DNA from: Anthoceros angustus | Lineage: Eukaryota > Streptophyta > Anthocerotopsida > Anthocerotales > Anthocerotaceae | Reading direction: 5' to 3' | DNA: 64,000 bases | NCBI GenBank assembly: GCA_010909165.1 | Contig: VJWM01000192.1 | Coordinates: forward strand, 124,001-188,000 | In this document: piece after piece, positions 10,405-21,980 of the stretch | Layout: each line of letters begins with the position of its first letter | Numbering within the stretch: the first letter of the stretch is position 1 | The notes under the pieces: generated by a model | Databases searched by the model: none | Told to the model about the DNA's origin: nothing | The model's input: only the letters and a program-made list of their open reading frames with translations | Program-made: the position numbers and the translations under genes

Positions 10405-10953
10405 GAAGCATGGAAAGAACGGTAAACAAGGGAGACGCCCGAGCAGAAGCAGATACGGTGATTGCAGTGCTCAGCCATTGAGGAAGCGTAAGATCGTGTC
10501 CGCTCTCATACGATGAATCGTCTCATAGATGATCTTTGTTACATGGCTGCCTGATCCCTATGTAAGGTCCTTGGGGATCTTCAGAATTGCATGGAATGCA
10601 AATACCCGATCAAATTCATCAAAGAAATGTAATAAATACCCGATCGAATTCACTCGAAAAAAACAGTGTACAGCACCAGCTGAATACACATGTACGTACA
10701 TATGTAGGTACTATATGAGTCGTGCCAAGGAAGAAGGAAGCGCGGTCGTTCGACCTAAGTGCCAATTACGCTTCTTTCGCGGACTTCTGTGTCGGGGTGG
10801 ATCCGTTCATCCAGCTCAAAGCAAGCAGGTTTGCCAGAGCGGAGCGGAAATTGGAATGATGGAGTGGTGGATGATGGAAGGGGGTGAGGGCAGGGTGGCT
10901 AGGTAAGGGCAGGGTGGCTAGGTGCAGCAGATTGTGAAGGGGGTTGGGGAGCA
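10405..10953. other. Upstream region of the TML gene
   Basis: No gene is seen. The last 80 bp are G-rich with a duplicated block (agggcagggtggctagg, about 10,887-10,921) directly before the start codon of the next gene. This is presumably promoter and 5' UTR. I could not pick out a convincing TATA box. Confidence 0.4.
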
Positions 10954-12939
10954 ATGTCGTGCCAGGCGCTCGCACTGCAGCCGGTGAACGGGAATGACAT
11001 CCTGCTGCAGTCGAGGGAGTGGTTCCCTCCAGCGAGAGCTGCCAACGCCAGCACCACGTTCAGGCGTGCTCGGGCAGTGTACTCCGGCCGGGGCCAGTCT
11101 CTGGAGTCCTTGGAGGCGTTCGGGGTTGGGATGGGAGATGATGCAATTACGGCCTCCACAGGGCAGGTGGTCTTAGGCAAGGCTTACAAGTACCGGGTGG
11201 TGTACCGGCTGGTGAGCGGGGTGTATGTGCTCGGGATCACCAGCGCAGATGACGAGAGCAACAACGTGTTCGAGTGCGCTGCCACTGTCAACCAGGCCGT
11301 CAGTGTTCTGGTGGCTGCTTGCAAGGGGATCGATGTCACGGCGGACAAGCTCATGCGGAAGTACACGGAGGTGTACATGGCTTTGGATATGGTGTTGCAC
11401 GGGGTCAGCGCGGCCCGGCTTAGCACGATCTTGGCCACAATGCACGGGGAAGGTCTGCAGTCTGTTGTCACGGCTACTGATTTGGAGAACCGGGCTCGAG
11501 GTGCCAGCCAGTGGAGCCAGTTCAAGGGGCAGTCGGTTGCGCGGATCGCGAACATCGATGTGTTTGCTGGTGCCGTGTTTGAGCTGCCGGAGGAAACCTT
11601 GGCTGCGGGAGACGAGGTGGCTGCGGCGTTAGGGCCGCCGTTGCACAGCGCTGGGGAGGCGGCAGTTTCGCAGAAGCCTCCGGAGCCGAAGAAGCCGGTT
11701 TCGGAAGATCCGTTTGAGGCAAGCACTGCTCTGATTGATCCACAGGACATTGCCGGGGGTTTCCAGAAGAGCAAGGAGGCTCCTTCCGATCCGGCGTTGG
11801 CTCTTGCAGGCCTTGAAGTGACGGCTACTATAGCTCCTGAGACTGCGGCTGAGTCTACGTATGTTGGAGTGGAAGGGTTCGAGGGCGACTATGGGGGTGT
11901 TGATTTTGAGGCAGAGGACGATGCTTTTAGTGGACTGGGAACTGCCTTTGAAGGATTGGATGGTGCATTTGGTGGAGGCCTGGATGTTTCGGAATATGAC
12001 GGGGCTTTGAAGACTCCTTTAGATAAGGGACTGGCCGGTTTAGAGGAGTTGCAAGGTGGAGGTGGCAAGAAGCCTGATACTGTGGTTGCTGAAGTTGCCA
12101 AGTCAACCGCTGCACCAGGCGTTCTTGCTGCCTCTGATGCTGGTGGTGGTGTCGAGCCTGTCGCGGCTGCTGGCCCTCCCCGGAAGGAGTCCTTAGTTGT
12201 CTCACTTGCTGAAGAATTTTTCGCAGTGTTTGATGGCCTACAGCTTGCTCGTGTTGGACTTCAGGGCACCTTGAAGATCAAGACTCCATCTAGTGGGAAA
12301 GGAGATGTGGAATTTTCTTTCAACCTTGAGGGTGCAGCGGGCATTAAGAAGGCCGTTTTAAAACATGAGTTTGCCAGCAACGTAGGGGAGGGGCTCTACC
12401 GTGTTCGGGTGCCTCCAGTGGACGGGCCAGTGACGGTCTTGAGGTATCGGCTAGAACCTCGGTTTACTCCTATTCCGCTGCGGGTCAGACTGGTTACCTC
12501 CAAGAGTAATACATCTATTACCTTTCTCGTTCAGTACATTGCCAACCCCTTTTTGCCAGGAGTTCTGAAGGATGTAGCTTTTATCGCGTCTTTACCTTCC
12601 AGTCCAACTTTCGTCAAGATGTCACCACATGGCTATCTCGATCGGAAGGGGAAACAGGTGAAATGGATCATTCCTGAAATAACCGCAGCTTCTCAAGGTC
12701 GGTTGCGGGCACAGCTACCCAGGGAGCTGGTAGGGGATCCATATGACTTGGACTTTTCGGATGAGAAGGCTGACAGGGAGAAAAGTGAGGAAGCAGAAAC
12801 ACCTAAGATAACAGTGAGGGTGGAGTTCAGTTATGCTGGTCAAACTCTCTCAGGCATAGTCGTCAATCCTGCTGGGCAAGTACCTGACCTGGAAGTGGAA
12901 CACAGTTACAAAGTGGCCAAACTTCAGGTCCTTGAGTAG
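10954..12939 (+). CDS. TML: TML, muniscin-like subunit of the TPLATE/TSET endocytic complex
   Basis: A 661-residue intronless frame. The start MSCQALALQPVNGNDILLQ and the following REWFPP, ASTGQV, YRVVYRLVSGVYVLG and FECAATVNQAVSV blocks match plant TML, the muniscin-like subunit of the plasma-membrane TPLATE complex that works with AP-2 in clathrin-mediated endocytosis. Residues about 1-215 form the longin-like region. Residues 215-410 are a low-complexity, acidic and Gly-rich linker with a DPF motif (EDPFE, about 251), a known type of adaptor-binding motif. Residues 410-661 form the mu-homology domain (KESLVVSLAEE to the end). The usual plant length is near 600, with the extra residues in the linker. 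Its neighbours are rich in introns while this gene has none. The start is fixed by the conserved MSC. It is convergent with the mtKAS gene, 422 bp apart. Confidence 0.93.
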   Translation: MSCQALALQPVNGNDILLQSREWFPPARAANASTTFRRARAVYSGRGQSLESLEAFGVGMGDDAITASTGQVVLGKAYKYRVVYRLVSGVYVLGITSADDESNNVFECAATVNQAVSVLVAACKGIDVTADKLMRKYTEVYMALDMVLHGVSAARLSTILATMHGEGLQSVVTATDLENRARGASQWSQFKGQSVARIANIDVFAGAVFELPEETLAAGDEVAAALGPPLHSAGEAAVSQKPPEPKKPVSEDPFEASTALIDPQDIAGGFQKSKEAPSDPALALAGLEVTATIAPETAAESTYVGVEGFEGDYGGVDFEAEDDAFSGLGTAFEGLDGAFGGGLDVSEYDGALKTPLDKGLAGLEELQGGGGKKPDTVVAEVAKSTAAPGVLAASDAGGGVEPVAAAGPPRKESLVVSLAEEFFAVFDGLQLARVGLQGTLKIKTPSSGKGDVEFSFNLEGAAGIKKAVLKHEFASNVGEGLYRVRVPPVDGPVTVLRYRLEPRFTPIPLRVRLVTSKSNTSITFLVQYIANPFLPGVLKDVAFIASLPSSPTFVKMSPHGYLDRKGKQVKWIIPEITAASQGRLRAQLPRELVGDPYDLDFSDEKADREKSEEAETPKITVRVEFSYAGQTLSGIVVNPAGQVPDLEVEHSYKVAKLQVLE

Positions 12940-13091
12940 GTCTGGAGTTTGCAAGAGGTGTCTTGCTCTCGTCAGTTCGCAGCTTGCACCTGACATCGGG
13001 TGGCTTTCATGCGGCCTTCATTGGTGGTGACCTACAGCATCCACCTGGACGATTTATGGTTCCTGTACATAGCATACTATTCTTCCTCATT

Positions 13092-13213
13092 TTCTTCGTC
13101 TATGCTAGATGCTGGGATGCTGTATGTCCTCATGCTTTTCCTGTGCCAGATTCTGGGATACTGAATGACCTCTACGTTTTCCTGTATGCCAGACACTGGG
13201 ATGCTGTATTCAC
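13092..13213 (+). repeat. Three imperfect ~45-50 bp direct repeats in the TML 3' flank
   Basis: The motif ctgggatgctgta / ctgggatactgaa / ctgggatgctgta, with an intervening cttttcctgt..ccaga block, recurs three times after the TML stop, probably within its 3' UTR. No function is suggested. Confidence 0.5.
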
Positions 13214-13361
13214 TTAGTGGTTACGAGGTTGACAGGGTACGAGTTTAAAGTAGAGGCGGAAGGGGTTTTTACGTATAGCGGTGTTTAAAGTAAAATTCCA
13301 GATGAACCATGGTAAGTCCTCAATCGGAGAGTTCAAGAATTTTGTAGGGTTACAGCCTACT

Positions 13362-16063
13362 CTATGATTCAGGCGGAGTTGTGAAGACCAAAGAGGCATT
13401 GGTACCACCAAATCCAAATGAGTTTGTCAGTACTACTTGTATGGACATCTCCTTGGGAGAAGACAGGGGAAAGAACTTTTCCCGAAACAAAGCATCTGGC
13501 TTGTCCATGTTCAACGTCGGCGGTGCCACTCCCTGCCAACCATTCTTCCACGTCAGAGTTTGCGAGACATTCACACACCTTCTTTCACGCAAGAGTCAGA
13601 CTGTAGCTCACATGATGTAGGGAAAGCACGGAGAAGATTGCCTCCACGGCACCAGCTGCTCCCAGCAAATGACCAGTGGCACCCTGTTGCAAAGATCCAC
13701 GTCAGGGTTTGAAACTTGGATCCATGAAGCGAGGGCAAAACTAGCGTGAAATGTTGCATTTGTAGTGCTAGAACTGTTGAGGGACCTTAGTCGAGGAAAA
13801 TGCGAAGTTGTCACTGGATACACATTGTTTGAAAACTGTTTCAATCGCTCTTGCTTCCACTGCGTCACCTGGTTCACGGTTGTCACAAGTCAAGCCATGC
13901 ACGACGTTTGAAAACCACGTGAAGAGTACAAAGCAAAACTATGACCTGGTAGGTACCTAGGGGAGTGGAGGTGGCGTGTGCATTTACATAGTCCACGTCC
14001 TTTGCCTCTACACCTGACTGGTAAAGCATGAAACCGTCAAAACACCCTTCACATTCCAGAAAGTGTGCCCAGGTCCCACCCTCTGCTGACCTGTTTCAAA
14101 GCACGCGTCATGGACAGTGTGGCTCCTCTTCCATCGCTGGAGGGTTGAGTAATGTGGTATGCATCACCTACCAGCATCTCGAAGTGTCAACATCATTTGT
14201 CCTCGTGTTCCTTGACCAAGCAGTTGCAAAAATTAGCTTTTACACCCACCTGACATCCCGTAACCTCGCACCTCGGCATAAATCTTAGCCCCTCTCTGTC
14301 TAGCATGTTCAAGCTCCTGTTTCATATGAAACTCTGGAAATAAGTAGATCATCTCATTTACGTAAAGATAAAAGTACACGGTCTGAGGGAATATGCAACT
14401 TTACAAAGAGTGCAGCTGCAAATCTGGGTTGTGGGAACACACCTCTAGCACCATGATGCCTGCTCCTTCGCCCATTCTGTACGATCAAATTAAAGGATCG
14501 CTGAGAATGACGCCAAGGACTGGCCCAAGAACTGACCACGAAGCGTATTTGATATTGGGAGGGGAGGAAGAGTTTAGTTACACGAAGCCATCGCGATCCT
14601 GGTCGAATGGCCGAGATGCTCGTTCCGGTTCTCTGTTGAAGTTTGTACTCAATGCTCGAGCTCTGCCATGCAAACCATGAATCAGCCAGCACAACCATGC
14701 ATTACAGCTGGAACCATCAGGTAGTGTTGCATGCAAAAGTGACCAACCTGCAAAATCCAGCAATTGAAAGAGCGTCAACGCTTGATTCGGTTCCACCTGC
14801 CACCATGACGTCAGCATCCCCAAATCGGATCATCCGAGATGCATCTCCTATTGAGTGAGCTCCACTCGCACAAGCTGTGACTGCTGCATGATTCGGACCC
14901 TGGCACAAAACAGCGTCAAACATCTCAGTCCTGGAAACTTGGCTTTCGCCCTGACATCAAACAACGCAGGCATTTGCTGAATACTGAATTTCAACACCGA
15001 TTAGCTCGAGACGATGCACCTGGAACCCGTACTTGATGCTGACATGACCTGCCGCCATGTTGATTAAAACACGGGGGATGAAATATGGACTAAGACGGCG
15101 AATTTTCTGCACCACCAAAGCAGTTCCAATGCGGTTGAGGTCATTTCATGCCATGCAAACAACTGCCAACTGCCATGGCAAACGTTAAAAGAATCGGCCG
15201 TAGTGCTCCCCGAACCTCTGTCGCAATGAGCCCAGCAGCTTCGACCATGTCACTAATACAGCCAATCCCTCCTCCAATGGATACACCCTGCACCGAAGCA
15301 CATACTCAGCCGAGAACCACAACAGGGTAGCAACGTCGCAACAAACGCCACCCTCACCGTTCTCTCAGTCCCCTCTGCATCTGGTTTGACCCAATTCGCA
15401 TCCGCCAGCGCTTCCTCAGCAGCGCAAAGGGCATAGGCAATGAAGGGTGCAATTCTCTTGTCCTGCTGCATAACGCAAAGTGAGCACTGCTCCTCAACCA
15501 GCCACTCCTTCCCGCCATCCACAAGGTCAAAATCCAGTAACCTGAGGCTGGAGCCATCTCGACCTGTCAAACTCCCCGTAGCCCGACCCATGTGGCACAG
15601 CCGCCACCACTTGCGACGGCAGCTGATCCCACGTGTGCTGCACCAGGGACGTATCTGCCCCATTCAACTTCAAATCCTCCAGGCTCAGAGCACGCACTCC
15701 ACTCCCACCACCCAGCAACCGTTTCCATGCCGCTTCCACCCCAGTTCCAAGCGGAGTCACCAGCCCCAACCCTGCTCACAGCCCATACAACTCCTGCTAT
15801 CAAATCCCCCCCTCTCCCAACTCCAACTCCCCTCCCAGAACAAACTCCAATTCTTCACCAACAATCAATCCCGCCAGGACTGAAACCTCGTTCGCACAGG
15901 ACTCGAATGCACCATCAACAAATCACCTTCGCTTCCACTGACCTGTAACAACCACCCGACGCGGAGGCAGCTGAGGCGGGGCGCCGAACGCAGATCCCCT
16001 GCTGCTGCTAAAAGACAAGGCCCTCCGCCACGACCGCAAGGCCCCGCTCCGCAACTTCCGCAT
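13362..16063 (-). CDS. mtKAS: Mitochondrial beta-ketoacyl-ACP synthase, 14 exons
   Basis: Condensing enzyme of mitochondrial fatty-acid synthesis: it extends acyl-ACP with malonyl-ACP and supplies the octanoyl-ACP used for lipoate. By GT/AG sites, conserved sequence and frame continuity the exons are 16063-15943, 15771-15542, 15462-15358, 15287-15216, 15106-15020, 14899-14748, 14662-14582, 14476-14443, 14316-14250, 14167-14091, 14017-13957, 13868-13786, 13683-13612 and 13532-13362. They sum to 1413 nt, or 470 residues (plant mtKAS is about 460). The first 30 residues ([20 protein letters not shown]...) are Arg/Ser-rich with no acids, a typical mitochondrial presequence. The catalytic set is complete: Cys215 ([13 protein letters not shown]), His356 ([10 protein letters not shown]), Lys390 and His395 ([14 protein letters not shown]). 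The C-terminus has [12 protein letters not shown]. Exon 3 could start one codon earlier (15,465). Introns are 70-171 bp. Confidence 0.92.
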
Positions 16064-17460
16064 TTCCCCCGCCCCAGCTTCACGGCCCGATTCCGGCACA
16101 GGGTTTAAGCCAGGGCTTTAGGGCTCCGAAACCGAAAACGAAACATTCGCGGTGACAACGCTTGGATCCATCCTTCGTCTCCCCCGGGACTCCGTTGGCG
16201 ACAACGCTTGATCCTCTGTCTGGATCATTCGTCATTCGTCATTCGTCTGGACCAGCCACCAGTGTCCCGGCCGATCCATGGACACAACAGCGTTCGCTCA
16301 ATGTCCCATTCGCTCCACATTTCGTCGTTCAATTCTCACCAGACAGCCACTCCACCCGCCTCCAAACTACTACAAGACCTACACGCACTCCCCGTTCATT
16401 CATTTCCATCACTTCCGAAGTGAAATTCGTGCAGGGACCCGACGTGGTGACTTCCCTGGTCCCCGCGTCCAGGAACGGGACCTACACATGCCTCACACTT
16501 GGGAGACGCACAACGCCTCCGGGGTGCGATTTCACAGCTGTGCGAGAGCTACGCGCACACGAACTCCCCCACCCCGCTCATGCCGCTGGCCCGTCCAAGA
16601 CCCGACCGCCGAGCCCCCCTGCATGGCCGCCATGCTTCAATAATGCGATCCCACAGCCGTAATGCCAGATCCTGACACGGCACTAACACTTGGGATTTGC
16701 ATCGTGCTTGGCAACACAGATGCAGGTGCGAAAGTGGAGGATCGCAAGCCAAGCGCAGCGAGCGGGCAGGGCCCACCGGGTTCCACCAACCCTCGCTCTC
16801 GCACTCGCCCTCGCCCTCGCCCGCGTCGTTGCTGCTTCCACTCCACTTCACTGAACGGACGGCATTCCTTCCTTCCCTCTGCCAGCCCGATGCCGTCCAC
16901 CGTCCACATTCCACAGTCCACAGTCAGTCCACAAATTCACAAAAGCTACTCTTTCCAGTTTCTCCAGCCCCATATCCCGCCCTCGCTCCGCAATCTCGCC
17001 ACATGCATCTCCATCTTTTCATGCGGGCCTCGTCTTTCCACCGTCTTTCCGCTATTTTCGCCTTCTTTCCCCATTCCTTCCCGCATCTTTCCGACTCCTT
17101 CCGACATGGGAGCTCTCTCCCGCGTGGGGCCTCAATTATTTGCCATGAGGCAGTAGCGGGTGGTGGAGAATAGCACGTGACGGGCCTCGGCCCATTGGCC
17201 CAGCCTGCATTATGCGGCCTGGCCTGCCGGGGACCATTCGATGGGACATAATACAGACACGGCGACGTCACCCCCCCCTAAGGCTACGGCCTCTTTACCT
17301 CCCTCTCCCCCGTCGCCCGTCCCCTGACTCACGTGCACGCCATTTTTTTACTCCATTATTTTGCCATCTCACTCTCTTCGTACATCCTCTATGTACCATA
17401 TGTATGTACACTTGAATATCTATTTTATCACTATTTTATTTCTAATTAATTAATCAATCA
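16064..17460. other. GC-rich upstream region of mtKAS, no gene seen
   Basis: A pyrimidine-rich plus strand (CCGCC, CTCGCC and TTCC tracts) with several long but uncharacteristic open frames caused by base composition. A local tandem repeat of cattcgt occurs at about 16,228-16,245. It probably contains the mtKAS promoter on its left. Nothing else is supported. Confidence 0.45.
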
Positions 17461-18600
17461 GAGATCAATCAAAGATGCATCTACCATCAAACATCTCAAG
17501 ACACAAACATCATCAATGGAGAAGTGATAGCGTAAGCCCATCTTTCCGAGTACATCACACACAAGAGCCCAAGGTTCGTGAGGGAAGAAGGACCATTGGA
17601 CTATGAGTGTCTCAATTCCGTTTAGAGTCCCTACAATGTCATAATTAGGAACGTCAAAGATACATGACAACTAAGAAAGACGGGACAGGATGGGTAGATG
17701 GGATTTCCCATCTCGCCTATTAATAACGACGACTCTACTCCCTAGAAAGACGGAATTCTTTTAGAATTGTATAATATGTTCAATCTTTTTTTCTTGAATT
17801 TTTGTTTCATTCGTTCAATTATTCACATTACTTTATGTAGATATCTTTGCATCTTTTCACAAAAGTATGAACTACATATGATACACAGATGGAATGATAC
17901 ACCCACCATTGGAGGACATTAAAGGAGACCATGAATGTTGCCTTAAAGTAGCACAATGTGGGAGGGGAGCATGAAAATCATTGCAAAGTGCCGTAATATG
18001 AGGTCTCATGTTGTTTCCATCTCTTCACAACTCGTGGGAATAATTTATCTCTTGATCAATTATTTTCTCTGACTAGTATAGTCGTGGGAAGCTGAACATG
18101 TATATCCTTAAAAAATATTTCTTGTAATAAAATATAAAAATATATTAAAGATAGAAAGAACCTTTATTAAAGAGCCAACTAATACATACATGTACGTACT
18201 AGAGTTTTGTGGAAAGCTTTGTATGTGCGGTTTTGTGTGAGTTTTTGAGACCCATTATTCTGAATTAAGTGGTTTTTATATATATTTTATACCACTTTGT
18301 CTCTCTTTAGTCTTGGGTGTCATCGATAATTTGTGTAGGTATAAAACTTTTTGTATTAGTTGAGATTTGTTAACTTTGTATATTATTATATATAATAAAC
18401 TATTATTTTGGGACTACCTATGAATTGAATTGTCGGGTTTTGATGTCGATGGTTGAGCGAGCACGTGGCCATTTGTATACCAGGCCCAGAGACCAGAGGC
18501 CAGTGAGGGTGGAGGGGTAGGCGGAGGCGCGGTTAGAGAGGCTGATTAGAGAGAGAGAGGGGTGCGGTAAGGTTAAAGTTGACTAGGGTCAAGGGGCAGG
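17461..18600. other. AT-rich intergenic spacer
   Basis: AT-rich from 17,750 to 18,420 with tatatata tracts and no coding signal, then abruptly GC-rich from 18,450 toward the next gene's promoter, with a (ga)n tract at 18,550-18,560. Confidence 0.45.
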
Positions 18601-18611
18601 CTGGCCAGTGC

Positions 18612-18619
18612 TAATATAT
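18612..18619 (+). promoter_or_regulatory. TATA-like element of the aminotransferase gene
   Basis: taatatat lies about 250 bp before the preferred ATG at 18,867. It overlaps the upstream in-frame ATG at 18,618, so that ATG would fall before a transcription start placed 25-35 bp downstream. This favours the start at 18,867. Confidence 0.4.
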
Positions 18620-18866
18620 GCCGCTCCATCGCAAAGTGAGGCACGCCCTTCCTTCTCTCCCGCGCTGGCTGGTCTTGGCTCCAGCTCGTGAGGAAGGAGG
18701 AGGAGAGGCTCCACTTCGCCGAGGCTTTGCGAGGAGAACGCTCTCGTCACTGCCGATTCCCGTGAGACGAGTGCAGTCGGGAGTCGTTTCGTATCACCTC
18801 CTGCGCCTTCAGCGCCCTCAGCTTCATCGCTCGCGAATTGCTGCGCGTGTGAGTGGCCAGGCAGAG

Positions 18867-21002
18867 ATGGCCACAGTCCTGAACCAGAAGCGGCAGGCTG
18901 AGATCTTGCATGGAAACGGAGTGGAAGGCGGCGGTGGTGGATTGGCTGTGAGCAAGATTATGACCAAGCCTGTTGGCGGGAAGCCCCCTGTTGCCAGGAA
19001 GCCGGCCGGGAAGACTGTGGATAAGGAGTGGAACGTGCGGCCCCGGATCGCGGCTTTGGAGAGCCGGAATCCGATTCGGGACATCGTGGAATCGAAGCTT
19101 AAGGTTCGGAGCTGGACTGAGTGCTGGAAGGTGTCGGAGAGGCGTTTGAGAGTTTTTGGAAGCGTCTGGTGCTTGCATGTTTGATGATCCTGTGTGGCTC
19201 ATTTTTCTGTGTCGTTCGCATGTGTTTGTGCGCTGCAGCCGAACCCGAATTTGGGGAAGAAGCCGATTTCCCTGGCGCAGGGTGATCCCACGGTGTACGG
19301 ACACTTGAAGGTGCCGGAATCGGCTTGCGCTGCCCTGGCCGAGGTGGCTACCAGCTACAAGTACAATGGCTACGCTCACTCGGCTGGGATTTTGGAGTGC
19401 CGGAGGTAGGACGTTTGCGTTGTGCTGGTTGCAGTGCGTGTCGTTTCCTCAGTGTGGGACGGGTTTGCTAATTCCGGTTCTCCCTCCTGGTACGGTTGCA
19501 GTGCTGTGGCAGACTTCCACTCGGAGCACCTTCCCTTCGAGCTGACCGCCGAGGATGTCGGCATTGTGGTGGGATGCTCCCAAGCCATTGAGTTCTCGAT
19601 CGCGTGCCTCGCGGCGGAAGGAAGCAACATGCTGGTCCCCAGGCCCGGGTTTCCGATTTACGACACTTTCTGTAGATACTACGGTGTCGAAGTGAGATAT
19701 TACGACCTACTTCCCGAGAGGGGCTGGGAGGTCGACCTCGAGCAGGTCGCGGAGCTGGCTGATGATGATACGGCGGCCTTGATTTTGTGCAACCCGAGCA
19801 ACCCTTGTGGAACCTCCTTCAGTTATCAGCACCTGTCTCAGGTCTGTTCTCTGTTTTTACACATGAGCGAAGATTCCGCTCTTTTTCTGTTTTTTTGTCG
19901 TTCACGACTGTCGCTTCATGCTCTCATGTGGATTGCCTGCGGTAAATTGCAGATTGCCGCTGTGTGCGAAAAGCTGAAACTGCCCATAATATCCGACGAG
20001 ATTTACGAGCATATGCTGTTTGGGGAAAAAAAGTTCATTCCGATGGCCACTTTTTCACTGCAAGTGCCAGTGTTAACCGTCGGAGGAATCTCCAAAAGAT
20101 GGTTGGCCCCTGGGTGGCGGTTGGGATGGATCCTCGTGTGCGACCCATGCAGCATTCTCGAGAAGAGCGGGGTAAGGAGCTGCCCCAGCCGTGGCGCTGG
20201 CAATTGTTTGTGAAAAATTTTCGCGTCACGGAGGATAAGTAATCTCTCTGCTCTTTGCGTTTGCGTCCAGGTTGTTGAGGCCCTGAAGAGAATCATGCAG
20301 ATGACCATCGGAACTTCTGTTCTTGTACAGGTGAATTTCTTGGGCTTGCCTCACGCTCTTTTGGTACCTTTTGGTACTGTTCGATTGAATGCTGAATTTG
20401 TGACTTGTTCTCCTGTGCAGGCTGCTGTCCCGGCCATGCTGCAAAACACCACTCCTGAGTTCTACAAGCAAACTATGAAGACTCTCGAGGACGGTTGCGA
20501 CTGTTGTTACAGACGCATTCAAGGAATTGCAGGGCTGGATGTGCCGATAAAGCCAGATGGTGCGATGTACATGATGGTGAGTGCTTCTGCCTAGACTGGT
20601 TGTTGTCCCACAACCCTCCTGGGCTTTTGGATTCTTCAGGTCAGAGAAATTTTCGTGAACGCTTGTACTGAGTGGTCTGTCTCAAATCGTCCCAGGCTAA
20701 GGTGGACCCAAATGCCTTCAAGGACATTCCTGACGACACCGTGTTTGCCGAGAAGCTTGTGAGGGAGGAGAATATCGTTGTGCTGCCAGGTAGCTTGGGT
20801 GTTTGCCGGTCCAGTTAACACGTAAAAGTATGTGTGGGCCCAAGTTCCTTAACTCAGCGACTGGCTTGATGGTGGTGCAGGCTCTGCATTCGGTATTCAC
20901 AACTGGTTACGACTGGTGTTTGCAACACCTGTAAATATGTTGGAGGAGGCTTTTGACAGGATAGAGGCGTTCTGTCTTCGACATGCGGCCGTCCAAAACT
21001 AG
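18867..21002 (+). CDS. Tyrosine/aromatic aminotransferase-like PLP enzyme, 8 exons
   Basis: PLP-dependent class I/II aminotransferase of the tyrosine / nicotianamine aminotransferase group, which moves the amino group between aromatic amino acids and 2-oxo acids. Exons by GT/AG and frame: 18867-19103, 19239-19405, 19502-19841, 19953-20171, 20271-20330, 20421-20576, 20696-20789 and 20881-21002, giving 464 residues. Signatures in order: NPIRDIVESKLK, SLAQGDPTVYG, YNGYAHSAG, CSQAIE, PRPGFPIYDT, LCNPSNPCGT, ISDEIY (Asp263, which contacts the PLP ring nitrogen) and GGISKRW-APGWRLGW with the PLP lysine Lys296. The C-terminal LPGSAFG and NWLRLVFA blocks are complete. An in-frame ATG at 18,618 would add 83 Arg-rich residues that could be a targeting peptide, but the TATA position argues against it. 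Introns are 90-135 bp. Substrate preference cannot be told from sequence alone. Confidence 0.9.
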
Positions 21003-21980
21003 GGGACCGTTACCGGCCTTTTCATTAGTATCTTTCCATGCGCATGAATTTGCAGCGATGTGAGACATTATTTTTGTGCGATTTCGGATTTTCAAGGCTT
21101 AGTTCTCCCTGGATCAAAAGTCATTATCCCCATTCCCCTCCCATTGGATTAGGTCAGATTTTCTCGAATTTTCTCCTGTTAACAGGCCCAACTGTTTGTT
21201 AGTAGAAGTATGGCACTGACGATGGGACTAGATCAGCACTGCTAGATCAAGGATTTTCTCGCATATTCTCCTGTCATCAGGCCGAACTGTCTACTAGTAA
21301 ACGTAGAACTCTGAAAATTTATGGAAGGTTTAACAGAATCAAAATCAATTAATGCGACATCGTGATGTGCCCACGATTTAAAATTGCTTCCTCTTTTTGT
21401 ACAGTATTGATATTACAAGAACCACATTCAACGGTTCGATATTGTAGGCCAATATACGCGGCAGTTGCCATTGCACACTCCACTTCTTGAATGACAAACT
21501 TTAGTTTCTGTTTCAAATCTCTCCTCAACTGTGCATCTCAAGAGTACTAGTCATCACTGCTTCATCGTCGTAGCCCAACAGCCGAATGTTCATCATTTTG
21601 ATTGACTTAATGGTACACTGAAGTTTCCATTCGATTCCGGCACTAAAATTCAGGCCAATGAATCTCAGTGCACAACTGAATACGTCGGACACCTCCTGCA
21701 TGCTGAAATATGTGGATGCTGTGTCTTTCGAATGAACGCTGATCAGAATAAGGAACACGGAAAAGTCATCCTGAAATACGTTCTGTTTTCCTCGCTTAAA
21801 TGCTTATCACAATACACCCAAAGATCAACGGTACTTCTAAACCTCACGCTAGAAAACGTGACAAAACACAAGCCTGGAACCCCCATTGTGCCCCACAAGG
21901 AACAGATAGGAAAGCGTTGGTACAGAAATGGATCAAACCACTTGGTATTCAGTGCTCATCCAGAAGAGACGATGTAGCTT
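21003..21980. other. Convergent intergenic region, no gene seen
   Basis: This lies between the aminotransferase stop and the stop of the minus-strand MGNC gene. A short direct repeat (gattttctcg..ttctcctgt..caggcc, about 21,160-21,190 and 21,253-21,283) is visible. Otherwise it is AT-rich without coding signal and presumably holds both 3' UTRs. Confidence 0.5.

Noticed and set aside
16162-17173. Several open frames upstream of mtKAS
   Set aside because: Pro/Ser/His-rich peptides from C-rich sequence, overlapping in all frames, with no conserved motif or splice pattern.
18618-18866. N-terminal extension of the aminotransferase from ATG 18,618
   Set aside because: A TATA-like element overlaps this ATG, so the transcript should begin downstream. 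Kept only as an alternative because the extension is Arg-rich and in frame.
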